64,000 nt of DNA from Congeria kusceri (GCA_027627225.1 CM051024.1:44581347-44645346), one strand, 5' to 3'. Counted from the stretch's first letter, positions 1 through 12,837 are shown. Translations and numbers: made by a program. Notes: generated by a model from the sequence alone, not told the origin.

Positions 1-29
1 ATCATTTTCTGTGTCGTCAAAGAAACAAT

Positions 30-459
30 AACACACTATTATGTGAAGTTAGAAAAAGAAATCAAACGAAGAATGGGCCTGCTATATTTCTTGGCTCATA
101 TATTACTGAGCAGTTCATGAACGTTAAGTATGTTTGTTAAATTCATAGATTATTTGCAGTAATTTTATTAATGTTTCCTTATTTTTTTCTTTTAAAACAT
201 TTTTTCTTCTATGGTTTTCACTTTCCTGAAAAACTGTGTCCATGCAATTCATATTTTATTGTGAAAATTGTTTTGGTGCATACAAAAAAACAATATTGTG
301 GTAAAATCAAGTTCATTGATGTAGTCATGAAGTCAGATGTCCACTGCACTAATTAATTTGCAAACTTTTCGTACAGTTAATGGTATATAAAACATTGGCG
401 TAATAAATCAGTTTATTCTATGTTTGATGTCTTATTCTAACTTCACATAATAGTGTGTT
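30..459. mobile_element. Foldback MITE with 25-bp perfect terminal inverted repeats
   Basis: Positions 30-54 and 435-459 are perfect reverse complements (arm begins AACACACTATTATG, ends TTAGAA). The 430-bp unit has an AT-rich interior with no credible ORF. No clear target-site duplication is visible, so the superfamily is not assigned. The inverted repeat is seen directly; calling it a mobile element is inference. Confidence 0.6.
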
Positions 460-1373
460 CCATATACTTTTTATAGTTTATCTCTTTTAGAAGATTTTTA
501 TATATAAAATTTTAATGAATAGCAGGAAATATGTTTATGAACACTACGCAAATTTCTAATAAATCTATACAGACTTATGAATATACATGCATAAATAAAT
601 TCTAGCATACCATGAAAGTTAGTCGGGGTGGTGGGTTTCGAGCCTGTGTCTGTCTTCAGTATGGGCTGCCTCTCCCCTTTGTTCTTACGCCCAGAGTTTG
701 GTCGACCGTCTGTATTTGCAACAACCATCGTCGTCTGCTGTCGTTTACGACGTCTCTCCTCTTCTATTCGTTTTTGCTAAAATACGAAACAAAATTTTCA
801 GCAATTCGTCATTGATAAAAAGCAAGAAAAAATCTTTCTGTTCATGAAAAATGCAAAATATGACCATATTTTAAGAGTTTACTAGAAACACTTGAAAATA
901 TCTTATTGTGCATTAAATAAAAGACTTTCCAAAGTGTTTCTCTACTCATGATAAAGCTGGAGGCTATCATTAATACCGACTTATTTGACCCCATATTCTT
1001 CGTGAAAACGTAAGAGTAATAATGGGTAAAATAACGTATCGAGTCTTTGTGTAAATCAAAATATTTTGTGCAAGTCTCGTACCTCTTTCAACAAGAGCTG
1101 GTCCTTCCTGGACTGCGAATACTCATCTTGAACGCTGGAATAGAAGTTACACAAAATTATACAAAATATAAATTCTGTACAAAACTGCAACTTTCATTAT
1201 TTTCATACTGACACTCAGCAAATGAAAAATACCAGCTAAACATCATAGCCACAGTGGTCAGTTCTTCTGCTCTTTTTTTTTCAAATAAACATGTTTTTTT
1301 AATACTTTTTGGGGGAAAAGTTAATTCTTTCTGTGGTGAGATAATTATGAAGATGAAAACTCTCTGAGCTTTA
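460..1373. other. Unannotated AT-rich sequence
   Basis: I see no gene, RNA or clear repeat. The short open frames around 500-815 have no recognisable domain and no splice context. Confidence 0.5.
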
Positions 1374-1436
1374 TAAGAGGATTATGTCTCCATTATCATA
1401 GATAATAAAGTAAGAGGATTATGTCTCCATTATCAT
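1374..1436. repeat. Direct duplication, 37-bp period
   Basis: The word TAAGAGGATTATGTCTCC and following bases occurs at 1374 and again at 1411, each ending TATCAT. This is a simple two-copy tandem duplication. Confidence 0.8.
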
Positions 1437-1543
1437 TCCAAGGAAGTCTCTTCTAAACATAAATCCACTGTGGACTGCACAGGCTGATCCGGGACAACAC
1501 TTTACACAGATGCATTCAGCCCAGGTTTCCCATGACACTAAAG
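1437..1543. mobile_element. Partial copy of the double-palindrome TA MITE
   Basis: It contains the family's middle (AAGTCTCTTCTAAACATAA, ATCCACTGT) and right arm (GCACAGGCTGATCCGGGA, then a diverged AGCCCAGGTTTCCCATGACA). The left arm is missing. Confidence 0.8.
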
Positions 1544-4248
1544 AAAGTTCCCCTACCTTCCTGGTACTCCACTCATGTTCCAATGATGATTGATGCCTGT
1601 GGAGTCAGTGGGTCTGAAAGTAAAATGTTTCCAATTAAATACACTGTACAGCAAAAAATCAACAAGAGAACCTGAATGCTTAAAAATCATCCACAATAAA
1701 AAGATTTTGACATACAATTTTGCAATGCCATGCATGTCCATTTCTAAAGCTTTATAAATTATTTATAAAATATATCATAAATTTTTAAAATACTTTTTAT
1801 ATAAATTAGTTATTTTAAACAGTTTTTTCTCTTTATATAAATCTGCAAATATGCATATTGGCTACTTGTTTATCTGTCCAGTTCTTCAACAGCAATGAGT
1901 TTTAATTGTATTTCATACCAATACAGATCAATGCACTAAAACCAATGAAAGCCTTCACAAATTGTTGAATTACATATTACACTACTGGTAAGTTCTCGCT
2001 ATTTTCCATTGTGTCACAATATATTCATTACCAAGGACAGAGATTCTTCAATAAACATTTGTGTCTATTGATTTGTTGCTCATATTTCTAATCAGTTTCC
2101 TAGTGGATGAAAACGGTTTGTAATACCATAGCAACGGAATCTGCTGATATGAACTTAAAATCATTAACCGTATAATGACTAGTTAGTGACTATGTAACAG
2201 TTACTATAAAAATGAAATTTAAACTTTACTTTCATCAAAATTAAAGATATCAAATGGTTGCATAAAATAAACAGTTCTTAATTAATAGACTGTTAACACT
2301 CCTAACCTTGAAATTTCATAATCCGTATCCTCTAACAAATAATTAATATCCCAACGTTTTCCCATCACAATAACGCTTGAGAGTTTCGAGTATTATTAGT
2401 ACAAGAAATGCAAGTTGAAGAACCTATTGAGACTCGCCCTATATTATTACAATAACACTGTTGAGTTTTTTTAAGACAATTCTATACACACACACACACA
2501 AAATCCTGACAATGTTTGGCAACTGAATTTTGCGATTCAAACTGGAGTTATATCATTAACGTGTAAACTGCATTTCCCTAAAACATGCGCCATAAAATGC
2601 AGCTATTCCAGTTTGAATCCCATGAATATTGAATGCATTTCTTTGTCCAGCATTTGTAGAACTAAAGTCTGACGAAGATGCTTTAGAGAGATACACATTT
2701 GTGGAGGTAGAAAATCAGAAATCAATAATTATGCCTCTGCCTGTGAAATGTCGTTCTAGTAAGCAACAAGCAGCAATCAAGAGAAAGTATGTATCCAGCT
2801 TCTGCTGATAATTTATACCAATAAAATAACAAACAGGTGACTGATGCATGTTTTATGCTTCTTTCATGCCCAAAACCAATATTTACTTTGACATACCTTG
2901 CATTTTGTTGTTACTGATGTATTTTTTATTTCATAACAGTTTAATCTGTTTCCTGGTAATTATCAATAGGGCATAATTAGAGTAAAAACATTATTGCTAA
3001 TTATACAAGTTCTTACTTTTAAATGTCTTATGCAAAATATTACAAAAAGAATAATAACAAAAACGTTTATAGGTAAAAGAAATCCACCATTATATTTGGA
3101 AATAAATTATCATAAATACATTAAATAAACTTTAAATATTATAAAACATTACCCACCTTTTTATCAGCATAAAATATGCAAAAAAGCAAATTTAACATAA
3201 TTATATAACATATTAAATGTTTACTGCACCTCAATAATCCATTCATCCTTCTTCTACAACTATTGTACAATATACAACATCAAAGTCTCTTCTGATACAG
3301 TATTACTTGTTGCAGTGATAATTCCTTGCTTTCTTAATCAATGTTTGTCTAGTGACTAAAGAAACCCTTTTTTTTCAATCCTATATACTAGAGAGTGGGT
3401 GGGTGGGATTAGCACCTAGCTACAGAAGGTGAACATGTTCAGACAACATTTCAGTCACCAAGGATGCTTTTCACACCTTTCATTCTTTATTGAACACTCC
3501 CAATCCTTGGCACACAAACTATGTGATTGACTAACATCAAACAGTGTGATTTACTAACGATTACAATTATACATATATGTGGAAAACAAACAAATTAAAT
3601 CATGTCAGAAATTGATGCACAATAAATTATAATATGTTATGAAATCAAACAATTGCTTTTTTGTCAAAATACACAAGCTTTGTTGTTTTAATTCTATCAA
3701 AGCAATACAATTTTAATATTTTAGATAATCATACTTTAAGGATTTATTTGAAGACTATGATATTATAATAATGTAATATTAGTGCTGTTAGTTTCAAAAT
3801 ATAGCAAGTAATACTTATAACTGAGTAATGTTACCACAAAGCAATTATAATATACAAAATGTTAAATAACAAGTAGAAATATACCTATATATCACCATAC
3901 CTATATATCAAACAGTATTATGTAATGTTTAGTATTATATGTAAGTTAAAATAAATAGTAGAAAAATTATTCACCATATCTGTCTATCAAACATTATTTT
4001 TTAATGTTTATAATAAAATTTAAGTAAATGTATTAAATGCAAAAAAAGAAAAGATGCCATGGGGGTTGTGAATCTTGGGAGACTATCCAATTTAACTTCA
4101 AGCAACTATTAATTGAAAAATTAAGTCAGACCAATACCTACATATTAGTTGCCAATAAATGTATCTAAACTGCTAGGAAAATCTACAGAGTTTGTATTTT
4201 ACCACACAGGGTGCATTCATAACATCAAAATTATGAAAGAAAAAAAGT
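1544..4248. other. Unannotated AT-rich sequence with a short CA microsatellite
   Basis: No gene was recognised. A (CA)n run lies at about 2488-2502. The rest is unique-looking AT-rich DNA. Confidence 0.5.
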
Positions 4249-4440
4249 GGCGCGTCGTGGGAAAACCGGTCATAATGCATGTGCGTGAAGTGTTGCGGAA
4301 AGTGCCATCCCGGATTAGCCTGTGCGGACTGCACAGGCTAATCCGGGATGGCACTTTCCGCCTACAGCGCACTGCACAGGCTAATCCGGGACGACACTTT
4401 ACGCACACGCATTATGACCGGTTTTCTCACGACGCGCCAC
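4249..4440. mobile_element. Double-palindrome TA MITE, shortened copy
   Basis: The terminal inverted arms (GCGCGTCGTGGGAAAACCGG and its complement) flank the core palindrome GATTAGCCTGTGCGG / CTGCACAGGCTAATC. The spacer between the two palindromes is mostly deleted. Confidence 0.85.
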
Positions 4441-4590
4441 AAATGTTCTTTTATTTTCAGCACAAGCATCATGAAATTGTTGTTGTTGTTTTCTTCACAC
4501 TGACTCAGGTACTAACTTACTGCATTTTGACAAGAGTAAACTAAAAACATATGAAGTAAATAGACATACTTAACTTTAACAATAAAATTA

Positions 4591-4851
4591 ATGTGTTGTG
4601 GGAAAACCGGTTTTAATGCATGTACGTAAAGTGTCGTCCCAGATTAGCCTGTGTAGTCAGCACAGGCTAATCCAGGACGGCACTTTCCGCCTTCAGTGGA
4701 TTTATGTTTAGAAGAGACTTCCTTGAAACAGAAAATACCAAAAAAAAAACGGAAAGTGCCGTCCTGGATTAGCCTGTGCAGTCTGTGCACATGCTAATCT
4801 GGGACGACGCTACGCACATGCATTACGACCGATTTCTCACGACGCACCTCA
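4591..4851. mobile_element. Double-palindrome TA MITE, near full length
   Basis: Both palindromic halves are present, with the spacer that includes GGATTTATGTTTAGAAGAGA and GAAACAGAAAATACCA. This spacer orientation is opposite to that of the copies at 24201 and 36069. Confidence 0.85.
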
Positions 4852-4937
4852 AATTATTCTATATTTTACAAAATATAATAAAACACATTAAAACTATTTT
4901 GCCAATGCATCTAAGGAGCAATAGTTAATACTTGGAA

Positions 4938-5160
4938 TTGTTTTAACAACTAGGTCGAAACATTGATAGAACTGTTGTTTTAACAACTAGGTCGAAACAT
5001 TGATAGAACTGTTGTTTTAACAACTAGGTGGGAACATTGATAGAACTGTTGTTTTAACAACCAGGTTGAAACATTGATAGAACTGTTGTTTTAACAACTA
5101 GGTTGAAACATTGATAGAATTGTTGTTTTAACAACTAGGTTGAAACATTGATAGAACTGT
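4938..5160. repeat. Minisatellite, 37-bp unit, six copies
   Basis: The unit starts TTGTTTTAACAACTAGGT and ends TTGATAGAACTG. Copies begin at 4938, 4975, 5012, 5049, 5086 and 5123, always 37 bp apart, with few substitutions. Each unit contains the small palindrome TTGTTTTAACAA, so the array has a regular hairpin potential. Confidence 0.92.
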
Positions 5161-5385
5161 TAAGCAGTAAAAGAGCTGGTATGCATGTACAAGTTGCTAG
5201 CGCATTTGATGAGAAAACAGCAGTCAGTTCAGAGACTAGCAGAGCATGCCTACCTTCGTATTCTGGAAATGGATGGGCTACAATACAAACAATGATGTGT
5301 AATTTATATTATTTGTATATCCCCGTTTCAATTTCAGTTAATTGAACATTGTAAGATTAAATTTCCAGAAAGGAATAAGTGCTGA

Positions 5386-5673
5386 AACAAGACTCTGTGT
5401 TCGATAAACACACATAATTCATTTGAATTATTCTAAGTCCAAACTAGGTCAAGGTCAAGGTGAGGTTGAATAATATGGGTAGGTTAGGAATGGTCATAAG
5501 CAACAACTGTGTAAGTATCCAAGCATCGTAGTAGCGCTGTTAGTGCTAGACGAAATGGTAAAATCAACAGGGTAGTTAACCAAGAAATAGCCCATTTTAA
5601 ATATCCAAATTAGGTCAAGGTCAAGGTCAAAGTAAGGTTGGGGACCATTTGGGTGAAGATGCCGGGGGCATAA
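5386..5673 (+). mobile_element. Helentron/HINE-like element, GGCATAA-ended family, short copy
   Basis: It begins AACAAGA followed by an imperfect hairpin TGTGTTCGATAAACACA (5396-5412) and ends GCCGGGGGCATAA. The interior contains AGGTCAAGGTCAAGG and is about 80% like the longer copy at 7675-8124. Mobility mechanism is inference from end structure. Confidence 0.6.
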
Positions 5674-6146
5674 AAAACGATTTAGGGTTTATGGACATTA
5701 TTCCATAGCCTTTCCAAGAGTGAATCAATTGTATTTTATTTTATTTGTCTGATAACAAAACACTACTTTTATTATTATTATTATTTTTATTATTGAGGGG
5801 GTATAAAGGGCCACAACTCTGTTTACAGAGTCATTAATAGAGAGAAAACAGTGTTCTATCTTAAAGCAAATATCAACTAAATCCTGGCCTCGACATTCAT
5901 CAACTTTTGAGTCAAATATTCAATATATATGGCTTAGTTGATAATTTGCTGACAGACAGATATGAAATATCACCCAATAAATTGATCCAGGTTGAAATAT
6001 TGGGAGAGGGGGGGGGGGAGATTGGACAGTGAATTGGCCTCATGCGATTTTTAAACTGTTGGTGGAAGCCAACGATCTCTTGGGAGGGGCATTTCCAGAA
6101 CCTGTATCATGGGACTACTTATCTGCACAAGGGATTCAAATATAAT

Positions 6147-6253
6147 TGAGGTGTGTCGTGGGAAAACCGGGCTTAATGTATGTGCTTAAAGTGTCGACTC
6201 GAATCAGCCTGTGCGGACTGCAGAAGAGACTTCCTTGAAACAGAAAATACCAT
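6147..6253. mobile_element. Left part of a TA MITE, interrupted by another element
   Basis: It starts TGAGGTGTGTCGTGGGAAAA and runs to the spacer GAAACAGAAAATACCAT. Sequence then switches to an unrelated repeat and the MITE resumes at 7461 with AAAGCGGAAAGTG, so the copy is split by a 1.2-kb insertion. Confidence 0.85.
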
Positions 6254-7460
6254 ACAAGAGGGCCATGATGGCCCAATGACAGGTTTGAAAATTAAGGTAT
6301 CTGAACAATACGCAGAGGGGGATAGGATCAATTTTGATTTTAAACAATGGGCTAACTAAAGTATGAGTTGGGAAGTGGATGTGCGTTTTTTTGCTAATGG
6401 TTCTCAAATCATTTTTCTCGATATTTTTACCTGACCCTTTTTCATTTAGTTCATTGACAATTCTGGAAAATGCAGAAACAGTAGATTTTGATGTCTTTTT
6501 CGCAAACAGTTTTGGAGAACTAGTTGCAATGCGATAATTGTGATGGCTGTGCTGTAAGGTAAAGTTTTGCTTTTTCTTTGATAATTTTCTGTCCAATGAT
6601 GATTAATGATGCAGGCTCTGAAGACCTCAATGTTGCATGTACAAATAACTGCATGCAAGTCTTGCAACTGTTGGAAATCAAATTTTATCAATCAATTTTT
6701 ATGGTAAACTGCGTAAGTTTAGTCAACATTGAATAAAAAATCGTGTGTGCAAGCCAATCATTGATAACTTGTTGATGTTTTTTTCCAAACACAAGGGGAA
6801 ATAACTCTGGTTTTCTGGCCCGATCATGCTTATATTCGACTTTACCTGTAGTTTTACGTTCATAGACAAACTGTACACGATTGGTGAAGATTGGATGAAA
6901 AATGAAGTCTCTATCCTGAATAATGTCCATTTTTGCATATTTTTTTCACAAACAAAGGGCAATATCTCTGGTGTTTCTGGTCCGATCTTGCTTATATTCA
7001 ACTTCACCTTTAATCTTATGGTAAAAGACAAACTGTGCAAGACTGGTCAAGATTGGATGAAAAATGAAGTCTGTATCTTGAATAATGTCCATTTTTGTAT
7101 ATTTTTAAATAAACAAAGGGCAATAACTCTGGTGTTTGAAACACGATCTGGCCCTTTTTTGGCGTCTGCTGAGATCTGATGGTCACACACAAACTGTGAA
7201 AGTTTGGTTAAGATTGGATGGAAATTAAAGTCTATACGTTGGAAAAGGGCATTTTTGCACTTTTTTTGCATGAAAAAGGGGCAATAACTCTGGTGTTACT
7301 GGTGTGATCTGACCCAATAACAATCCCATCCAAGATTTTATGGTCATACATAAACTGTGCAAGTTAGGTCAATATTGAATAAAAAATGTTGTCTTTATCG
7401 CGATAACGGTCCAAATTGTTGACGGCATACGGACAACGGACTTGTGCTCAGGTGAGTTAA
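6254..7460 (+). mobile_element. Helentron/HINE-like element with internal repeats (AACAAGAGGGCC family)
   Basis: The left end ACAAGAG is followed by a perfect 7-bp stem hairpin GGGCCATGATGGCCC (6260-6274). The right end is CTCAGGTGAGTTA. The interior has diverged units of about 120 bp built around GGGCAATAACTCTGGTGTTT and GATTGGATGAAAAATGAAGT. The element sits inside a TA MITE (6147-6253 and 7461-7559) with no target duplication. Short open frames here (for example 6826-7179) are by-products of the repeat. Confidence 0.7.
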
Positions 7461-7559
7461 AAAGCGGAAAGTGTCATCCCGGATCAGGATTGCACAGGCT
7501 AATCAGGGACGACACTTTTCGCACATGCATTAAGCCCGGTTTTCCCATGACATGTATCA
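7461..7559. mobile_element. Right part of the interrupted TA MITE
   Basis: It continues the element that starts at 6147: AAAGCGGAAAGTG, GCACAGGCTAATCAGGGACG and the right arm TAAGCCCGGTTTTCCCATGA. Confidence 0.85.
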
Positions 7560-7674
7560 ATTGTTTAATTTTTGTTAACACAACAAATATGAAAATGGCC
7601 TATAGAAAATGCTCATTTTTTCTAAAGTATGGCCGCCTTGAACAAACTGGTAGCTATTTAGTATTAGGCGTAAA

Positions 7675-8124
7675 AACAAGATTTTGTGTTTGATAAACAC
7701 ACATGGCCCTGACTGGTGCTGGATAGCCCATTTCTTAGTCCAAATTAGGTCAAGGTCAAAGTCAAAAAGACGGTTGGGTGATATGGGTGGATTGGGAACG
7801 GTCATAAGTAACAACTGTGAAAAATATCCAAGAGTTGTAGTAAGCGGTGTTGGTGCTAGATGAAACGGTAAAATCTAGTTAGACAAGAAATGGCACTTTT
7901 GAATTATTATAAGTCCAAATTAGGTGAAGGTCAAAGTGAGGTTGGGTTATATGGATGGATAGGGAATGGTCATAAGCAACAACTGTGTAAGTATCCAAGT
8001 GTGGTAGTAAGCGGTGTTGGTGCTAGATGAAACGGTAAAATCTACTTAACCTTGTCACGGACGGAAGGAGGGACGGACAGGACAATTACTATATGCCTCC
8101 CGCATCAAGATGCCGGGGGCATAA
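7675..8124 (+). mobile_element. Helentron/HINE-like element, GGCATAA-ended family, long copy with tandem units
   Basis: The start AACAAG is followed by a perfect hairpin TGTGTTTGATAAACACA (7685-7701; 7-bp stem, GAT loop). Two units of about 180 bp follow, each with GTCCAAATTAGGT, GGTCATAAG and GGTGTTGGTGCTAGATGAAA. The end is GATGCCGGGGGCATAA. Confidence 0.65.
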
Positions 8125-8589
8125 AAAAGTGTTTTGTTTCCACTAACCCAACCGACCATAGTTTTTTGCCCCCAACCATTGACCTTTTTTTTTTTTTTTT
8201 TTGCCATTTTGAAAATATTTTTTTAATAGTGTCTTTCCAACAATATTCAACTCTTCTGTTAAAAAATAATTTTAGGACAAAATATTTGTTACAAAGCATT
8301 AAACAAAGGTTTATCCCTGTTTGTGTGTACGATTTAACCCATTGAAATCGAACTGATAAATTTAATACTTCCTTAATCATTGTCTTTCAAACTGTAAAGG
8401 TTTAATAAATACCCCTGCCTCTCTCACCCAGAGATATGCATGGACAAATGTGATTTATGAGGGTAAGATGAAGGACGAACTGGAGATAAAATCAAAATTA
8501 AGCAGATTTGATGTCACGTGTTATCAGTAAGAACCAAGGGTGTCATTGCTTGGCAAACTGATCAAACAATTGCTAACGCCTCAGAAATG
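8125..8589. other. Unannotated sequence with a poly-T run
   Basis: A T-run lies near 8187-8203. I see nothing else that can be assigned. Confidence 0.5.
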
Positions 8590-9620
8590 GTATGATAAAG
8601 TCATGATGGACTTCTTATCAGTCCAATATGCTTTGCCATAATAATTGGACCAATATACGGAGACACCACGAGATGAACTTCTTATCAGTCCAATATGCCA
8701 CAACAATTATCCATGATGGACTCTAATTGGACAAATATACCATAACACATGGTGGACTTTTTATCAGTCCAATATGCCATGACATATCCATGATGATTAA
8801 CCAATACACCAAGACACATGGTCGACTTATATTCAATCCAATATGCAATGACCATTATCCATGATGGACTTCTAATTGGACCAATAAAGCAATACTCATG
8901 GTGGACTTTTATCAATCCAATAAGCCATGATATATCCTTGATGGAATGCTAATTGGATCAATATGCATGTACCAAGACACATGGTGGACTTCTTATCAGT
9001 CCAATATGCCATGACATATCCACGACATACTTCTAAGCATGACATACACATGTATGACTTCTAACTGGTTCAAAATGCCAATATGCTGCTCTTTTGTTAT
9101 CAGTTCAATATGTAATGAAAAACTAATTGACTCCTAATAGTCTAATATGTCAAGGCATACAGATGGTGGACTTCTAATCAGTCCAATATATCATGGTCAT
9201 ACATGATGATTTAACTTCTAATCTGTCCAATATGCCATGACCCACAAGCATGAAGTACTTCTTTGTAGTCCAATACACCAGGACATATTAATGAAATATG
9301 TCTATGTATTCCAATATGTCAGTACACACATATAACATACTTCTTTATGTCTCGATATGACAAATAATTACACACTTATAAACTGTTCAATATGTCACAA
9401 TACACATATCATATTACTTCTTTATGGTCCACTAATGTCATCAACATAATGGACCAAACAGTCCATTATGTTATGACAAACATATGAAGAACTTTCAATG
9501 AGTCCAACATGATATGATGGAACGTTTATATGTCCAAAATGCCATTGGTATAACAGATACTGATTTAAGAGTCCAATATGGCATATACACATAACCGACT
9601 TACCAGTGTAATATTCAAAT
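8590..9620. repeat. Degenerate tandem array built on TCAGTCCAATATGCCATGAC
   Basis: The words CTTCTTATCAGTCCAATATG, GACACATGGTGGACTT and CCATGATGGA recur about every 55-70 bp, becoming more diverged to the right. More than a dozen partial copies are visible. Short frames here are not coding. Confidence 0.75.
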
Positions 9621-10799
9621 TTATAATCTAAGTTACACAAATTTAAGTTTCAACAGAGTCATGAAGGACATAATATAAAGATATTGATTTCCAATACATA
9701 GTTGCTACATTCCAAATTTCATATATTTTTTTAGTCTGTTTTAATATCAAGACAACCAGCACCAACACCCAAGAAGTTAACATGATACACAATAATTATT
9801 GCAGTTTTAAATTTCGGTTAACACATTTTTGGAATAACGATGGGATATGAATCACTGAAAATTGGGATATTTATAACCGATGCCCAATGTTTCTATGAGA
9901 ATTATTCAAATTTTGTAATAAAGGTTTTCTGAACACATGACAAATGAATACCAAAATGCATTATTTAAAATCAATAGCTATACCAATATGCAATGACATT
10001 AATATTTTCTCATTGTTTACATGGACCTTTTGAATAAGGGTCATATAAAGATAATCCTATTTACCGAAGATATTAGTATTTGATTAATTTGTACAAAGGA
10101 ACGGAATGGAGATAATATTCTGCTCAACAATACAATAATTTATCTCAAACTGTGTCCCATAAATATTACATACACTTTTGCTTGATGCAAAATTAATGTC
10201 AAATAAGTTTGTGTAAATAGAAGGACCTTTGTTAGATAGCTTTATTGTTTTAGAATGGTAACAACTTTATTCTAAAATTGAGATTTGTTTTGCAATATAA
10301 TTTTTCAGTAATTTATGCCAAATTCTTTGTTGTTGAGATAGAAAACTTTGAACTACAATGTGAACAAAACACACATTTCATCACCTTACCTAACCGTGTT
10401 TGAATTAAACAGCATTTCTTCAGGATCTGTTATTGCTGTAATTTATTTACAGTTTTTAATGAAGCTTGATTTACTAATTCTGACAACTGCGCTAATGTTT
10501 GTGAGCAGCTATTCCTTTGTTCCAAAAACTTCCTTCATCTCTGCTCAAAAACACCCACATAAACTCCATTTCTTAGCAAAAAAAAAACTGCTTTAAACCA
10601 ACAAGAACTAGACTGACATAGACCAACACCGTGACCAATATAATAATTTCAAGACGGTCGACCATTTTTTGCCATATAAAAATCTTCTATCATGGAAACT
10701 AGAAAGGAGTTCCTCTTGCAAAAAGATCGACATGTTCAGTCTGTTTTTGTCACAGAAACATGAAATAAATCCACCTTAATAAAATGCTAAGAAATATAT
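9621..10799. other. Unannotated AT-rich sequence
   Basis: No gene or repeat was recognised. The open frame at 10348-10596 starts well enough but shows no domain, codon bias or splice sites that I can support. Confidence 0.5.
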
Positions 10800-11544
10800 C
10801 AGGGGTGTGGAAAAATCAAAATTCTTTACTTGTCCATTAATGAGGCCATTGCAAAAATCTACTTGTCCGCAAGCAAAAGTCACTTGGCCCCTAAAAAAAA
10901 TACATTGTTTTATTCCAAGCCTTCCTAATATATTTTGTCTTTAAAATAAATGACACACAATTTGTTATTAGCTCGACTTTTCGAAGAAAAAGTCGTTTTA
11001 TTTTCGTTGCTCTGTCGTCTGCGTCAGCGTCTGCGTTAGTTATGTTTTTTTGGTTAAGTTTTTTGGTCAGAGTTTGTCAATAACTTAAAAGAGGTATTGA
11101 ATTGGAACTCAAAATACTTGATCACAGTTATGAACCCATTCTGTAGACCAGATTACGTAACCTTATCAAGGATTTTGGTGGAGTTATTGCTCTTTTTAAA
11201 CTTAGAATTTTAGCTTTAGGTCAAATTTCTCAATATCTGAAAGAGGTATCGACTTGAAATTCAACACACTTCATCACAGTGAAGAACCCATTCTATTAAC
11301 AAATAGGCCACAATACTATCAAATACGAGAAAGTCGAGCGCCCAGCACCCATAGGTGATGTTCTTGTTCAAATATATACATATTATTATTAATAATATGA
11401 TAATAAACTTCCCACTTTAATAACATCATTTTCCCACACTGAAATTGTACGTGTCCATGGGACTACCAGGCAAGTAAAGTTTACTTGTCCGACAGTAAAA
11501 TTACCCGCATCGGACAAGTCGGGCAGAGGATTTCCACATCCCTG
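10800..11544. mobile_element. hAT-like element, CAGGG...CCCTG ends, carrying a nested element
   Basis: The left end CAGGGGTGTGGAAA and the right end TTTCCACATCCCTG (11531-11544) form a 14-bp inverted repeat with one mismatch. Subterminal ACTTGTCC/GGACAAGT words recur near both ends. No transposase frame is present. The flanks AAATATAT and AATACATG do not make a convincing 8-bp target duplication. The hAT label rests on the terminal CAGGG only. Confidence 0.6.
10968..11368 (-). mobile_element. Helentron/HINE-like element nested in the hAT-like element
   Basis: Read on the - strand it starts AACAAGAACAT with hairpin CACCTATGGGTG, then GCTCGACTTTCTCG. It ends CGAAAAGTCGAGCTAA. GCTCGACTT and AAGTCGAGC are subterminal inverted repeats. 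The interior has two diverged units sharing TTCAACACACTTCATCACAGT-like and GAACCCATTCT words. It shares its end plan with 36674-37446. Confidence 0.6.
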
Positions 11545-12695
11545 AATACATGCTTCTAGTTACTTTCATATGGTTTTTGTATATCCATGACCTATAGTTT
11601 TCTAGTTGGGAAAGTCAAAACATTTTTTTAAATTAAAACAATATTAAACTGTACCATGCTTTCAGCATGACATGGGGAACACCAAAATATTTATAAAAGC
11701 ACAAAACAGTGTGTAAATGACCTATGACAAACGAAAAACACAACAGGTCTGCCACAGAAAATGATACAAGACATAATTACTTTTCTGGTCCATTAGAAAT
11801 CCCAGATGTAATGGAAAGACCGGAGTTCAGAATCACACAGAACAAGAACAGTCTTCAATCAAGGCAGACATTGGAGTCCAACTAATAAGACTGTCAAGTT
11901 TTCCGACAAAAAAAATAGATAAGTACATGTGGTGTTGTCATATGCCAGCCCAGAGGACAAATTAAGAAAATCTTTACTAACTTCAACAAAAAAAAACGAG
12001 TGCAAACTAATTTCTGCACAAATTAGCAAACATACAGCCTTACACATTACATAATTTATATAATTGCATGTATATTGATTTGTACGCAGATTTCTTTGTA
12101 AACTAAGAGCTCTCAGTCTGAAAGTACTTCCTGATTATTACTGTGACCAGAATTGGGACAATGCCATAACGTTACCATTGGAAACTTCGGCAAAGGAAGC
12201 GAACAATGCAAATTCCTCTTTAAAAGTGATCGATGACTGGTTTTCAGGCTTACTGGGTTAGAACTTAATGTTCCCACTGGGAAGGCACTTAACACAAAAT
12301 ACATCATGAAGACTTTAATACAGTTGTTTGTGAAGCACAACTTAAACTTTGTCAACAGGTTTTTGAAGTGTGTAAATTTGAAGCTTTTTCACAATCTCGA
12401 TTTCATATATCATTAAAAGTTCAATGATTAATTGGAAACACCACAATAGTCAATCATAATACACTCAATAAATGCAAATTGTTGTATTTTCTGTATTTAC
12501 AAGAATTTCAGCTGCGCCACGGTAAACACAAAATTCTTTCTTATTTTTTTCCAATATTTTGGTTTTAATACATGCATGTATAACTCAAATAATCACACCT
12601 GACATTTCAAGCTGAAATTCTTATAAATAAAGAAAATATGACAATTACCATTTATTTCCATTTGATGCGTTATTAACTTTTGTTGAGTGTATTAT
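11545..12695. other. Unannotated sequence
   Basis: No feature was recognised. The short - strand frames around 11859-12355 have no support. Confidence 0.5.
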
Positions 12696-12837
12696 ATAAA
12701 TATCATATGGCAGCGTGTGTGACATTGACATTGTCAACCCGAAGGCTGAATGTCAACTGAGGCGAATGCCGAGTGGTGACATTGTGTTCTGAGGGTTGAC
12801 AATATCTATGTCACACACCCTGCCATATGATATTTAT
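12696..12837. mobile_element. Foldback MITE with about 40-bp arms
   Basis: ATAAATATCATATGGCA at the left pairs with TGCCATATGATATTTAT at the right (12821-12837). Pairing continues inward through GTGTGTGACAT and TTGTCAACCC with small mismatches. The total length is 142 bp. Confidence 0.75.

Noticed and set aside
4938..5160. CRISPR-like array
   Set aside because: Units are contiguous with no unique spacers; the genome is eukaryotic.
6254..7460. Coding frames near 6204-7271 on both strands
   Set aside because: The same frames recur in every copy of the repeat and differ by indels, as expected of non-coding repeat sequence.
10348..10596. Small protein with a hydrophobic segment
   Set aside because: No recognisable family, no splice or expression signal; open frames of this length are expected by chance over 64 kb.
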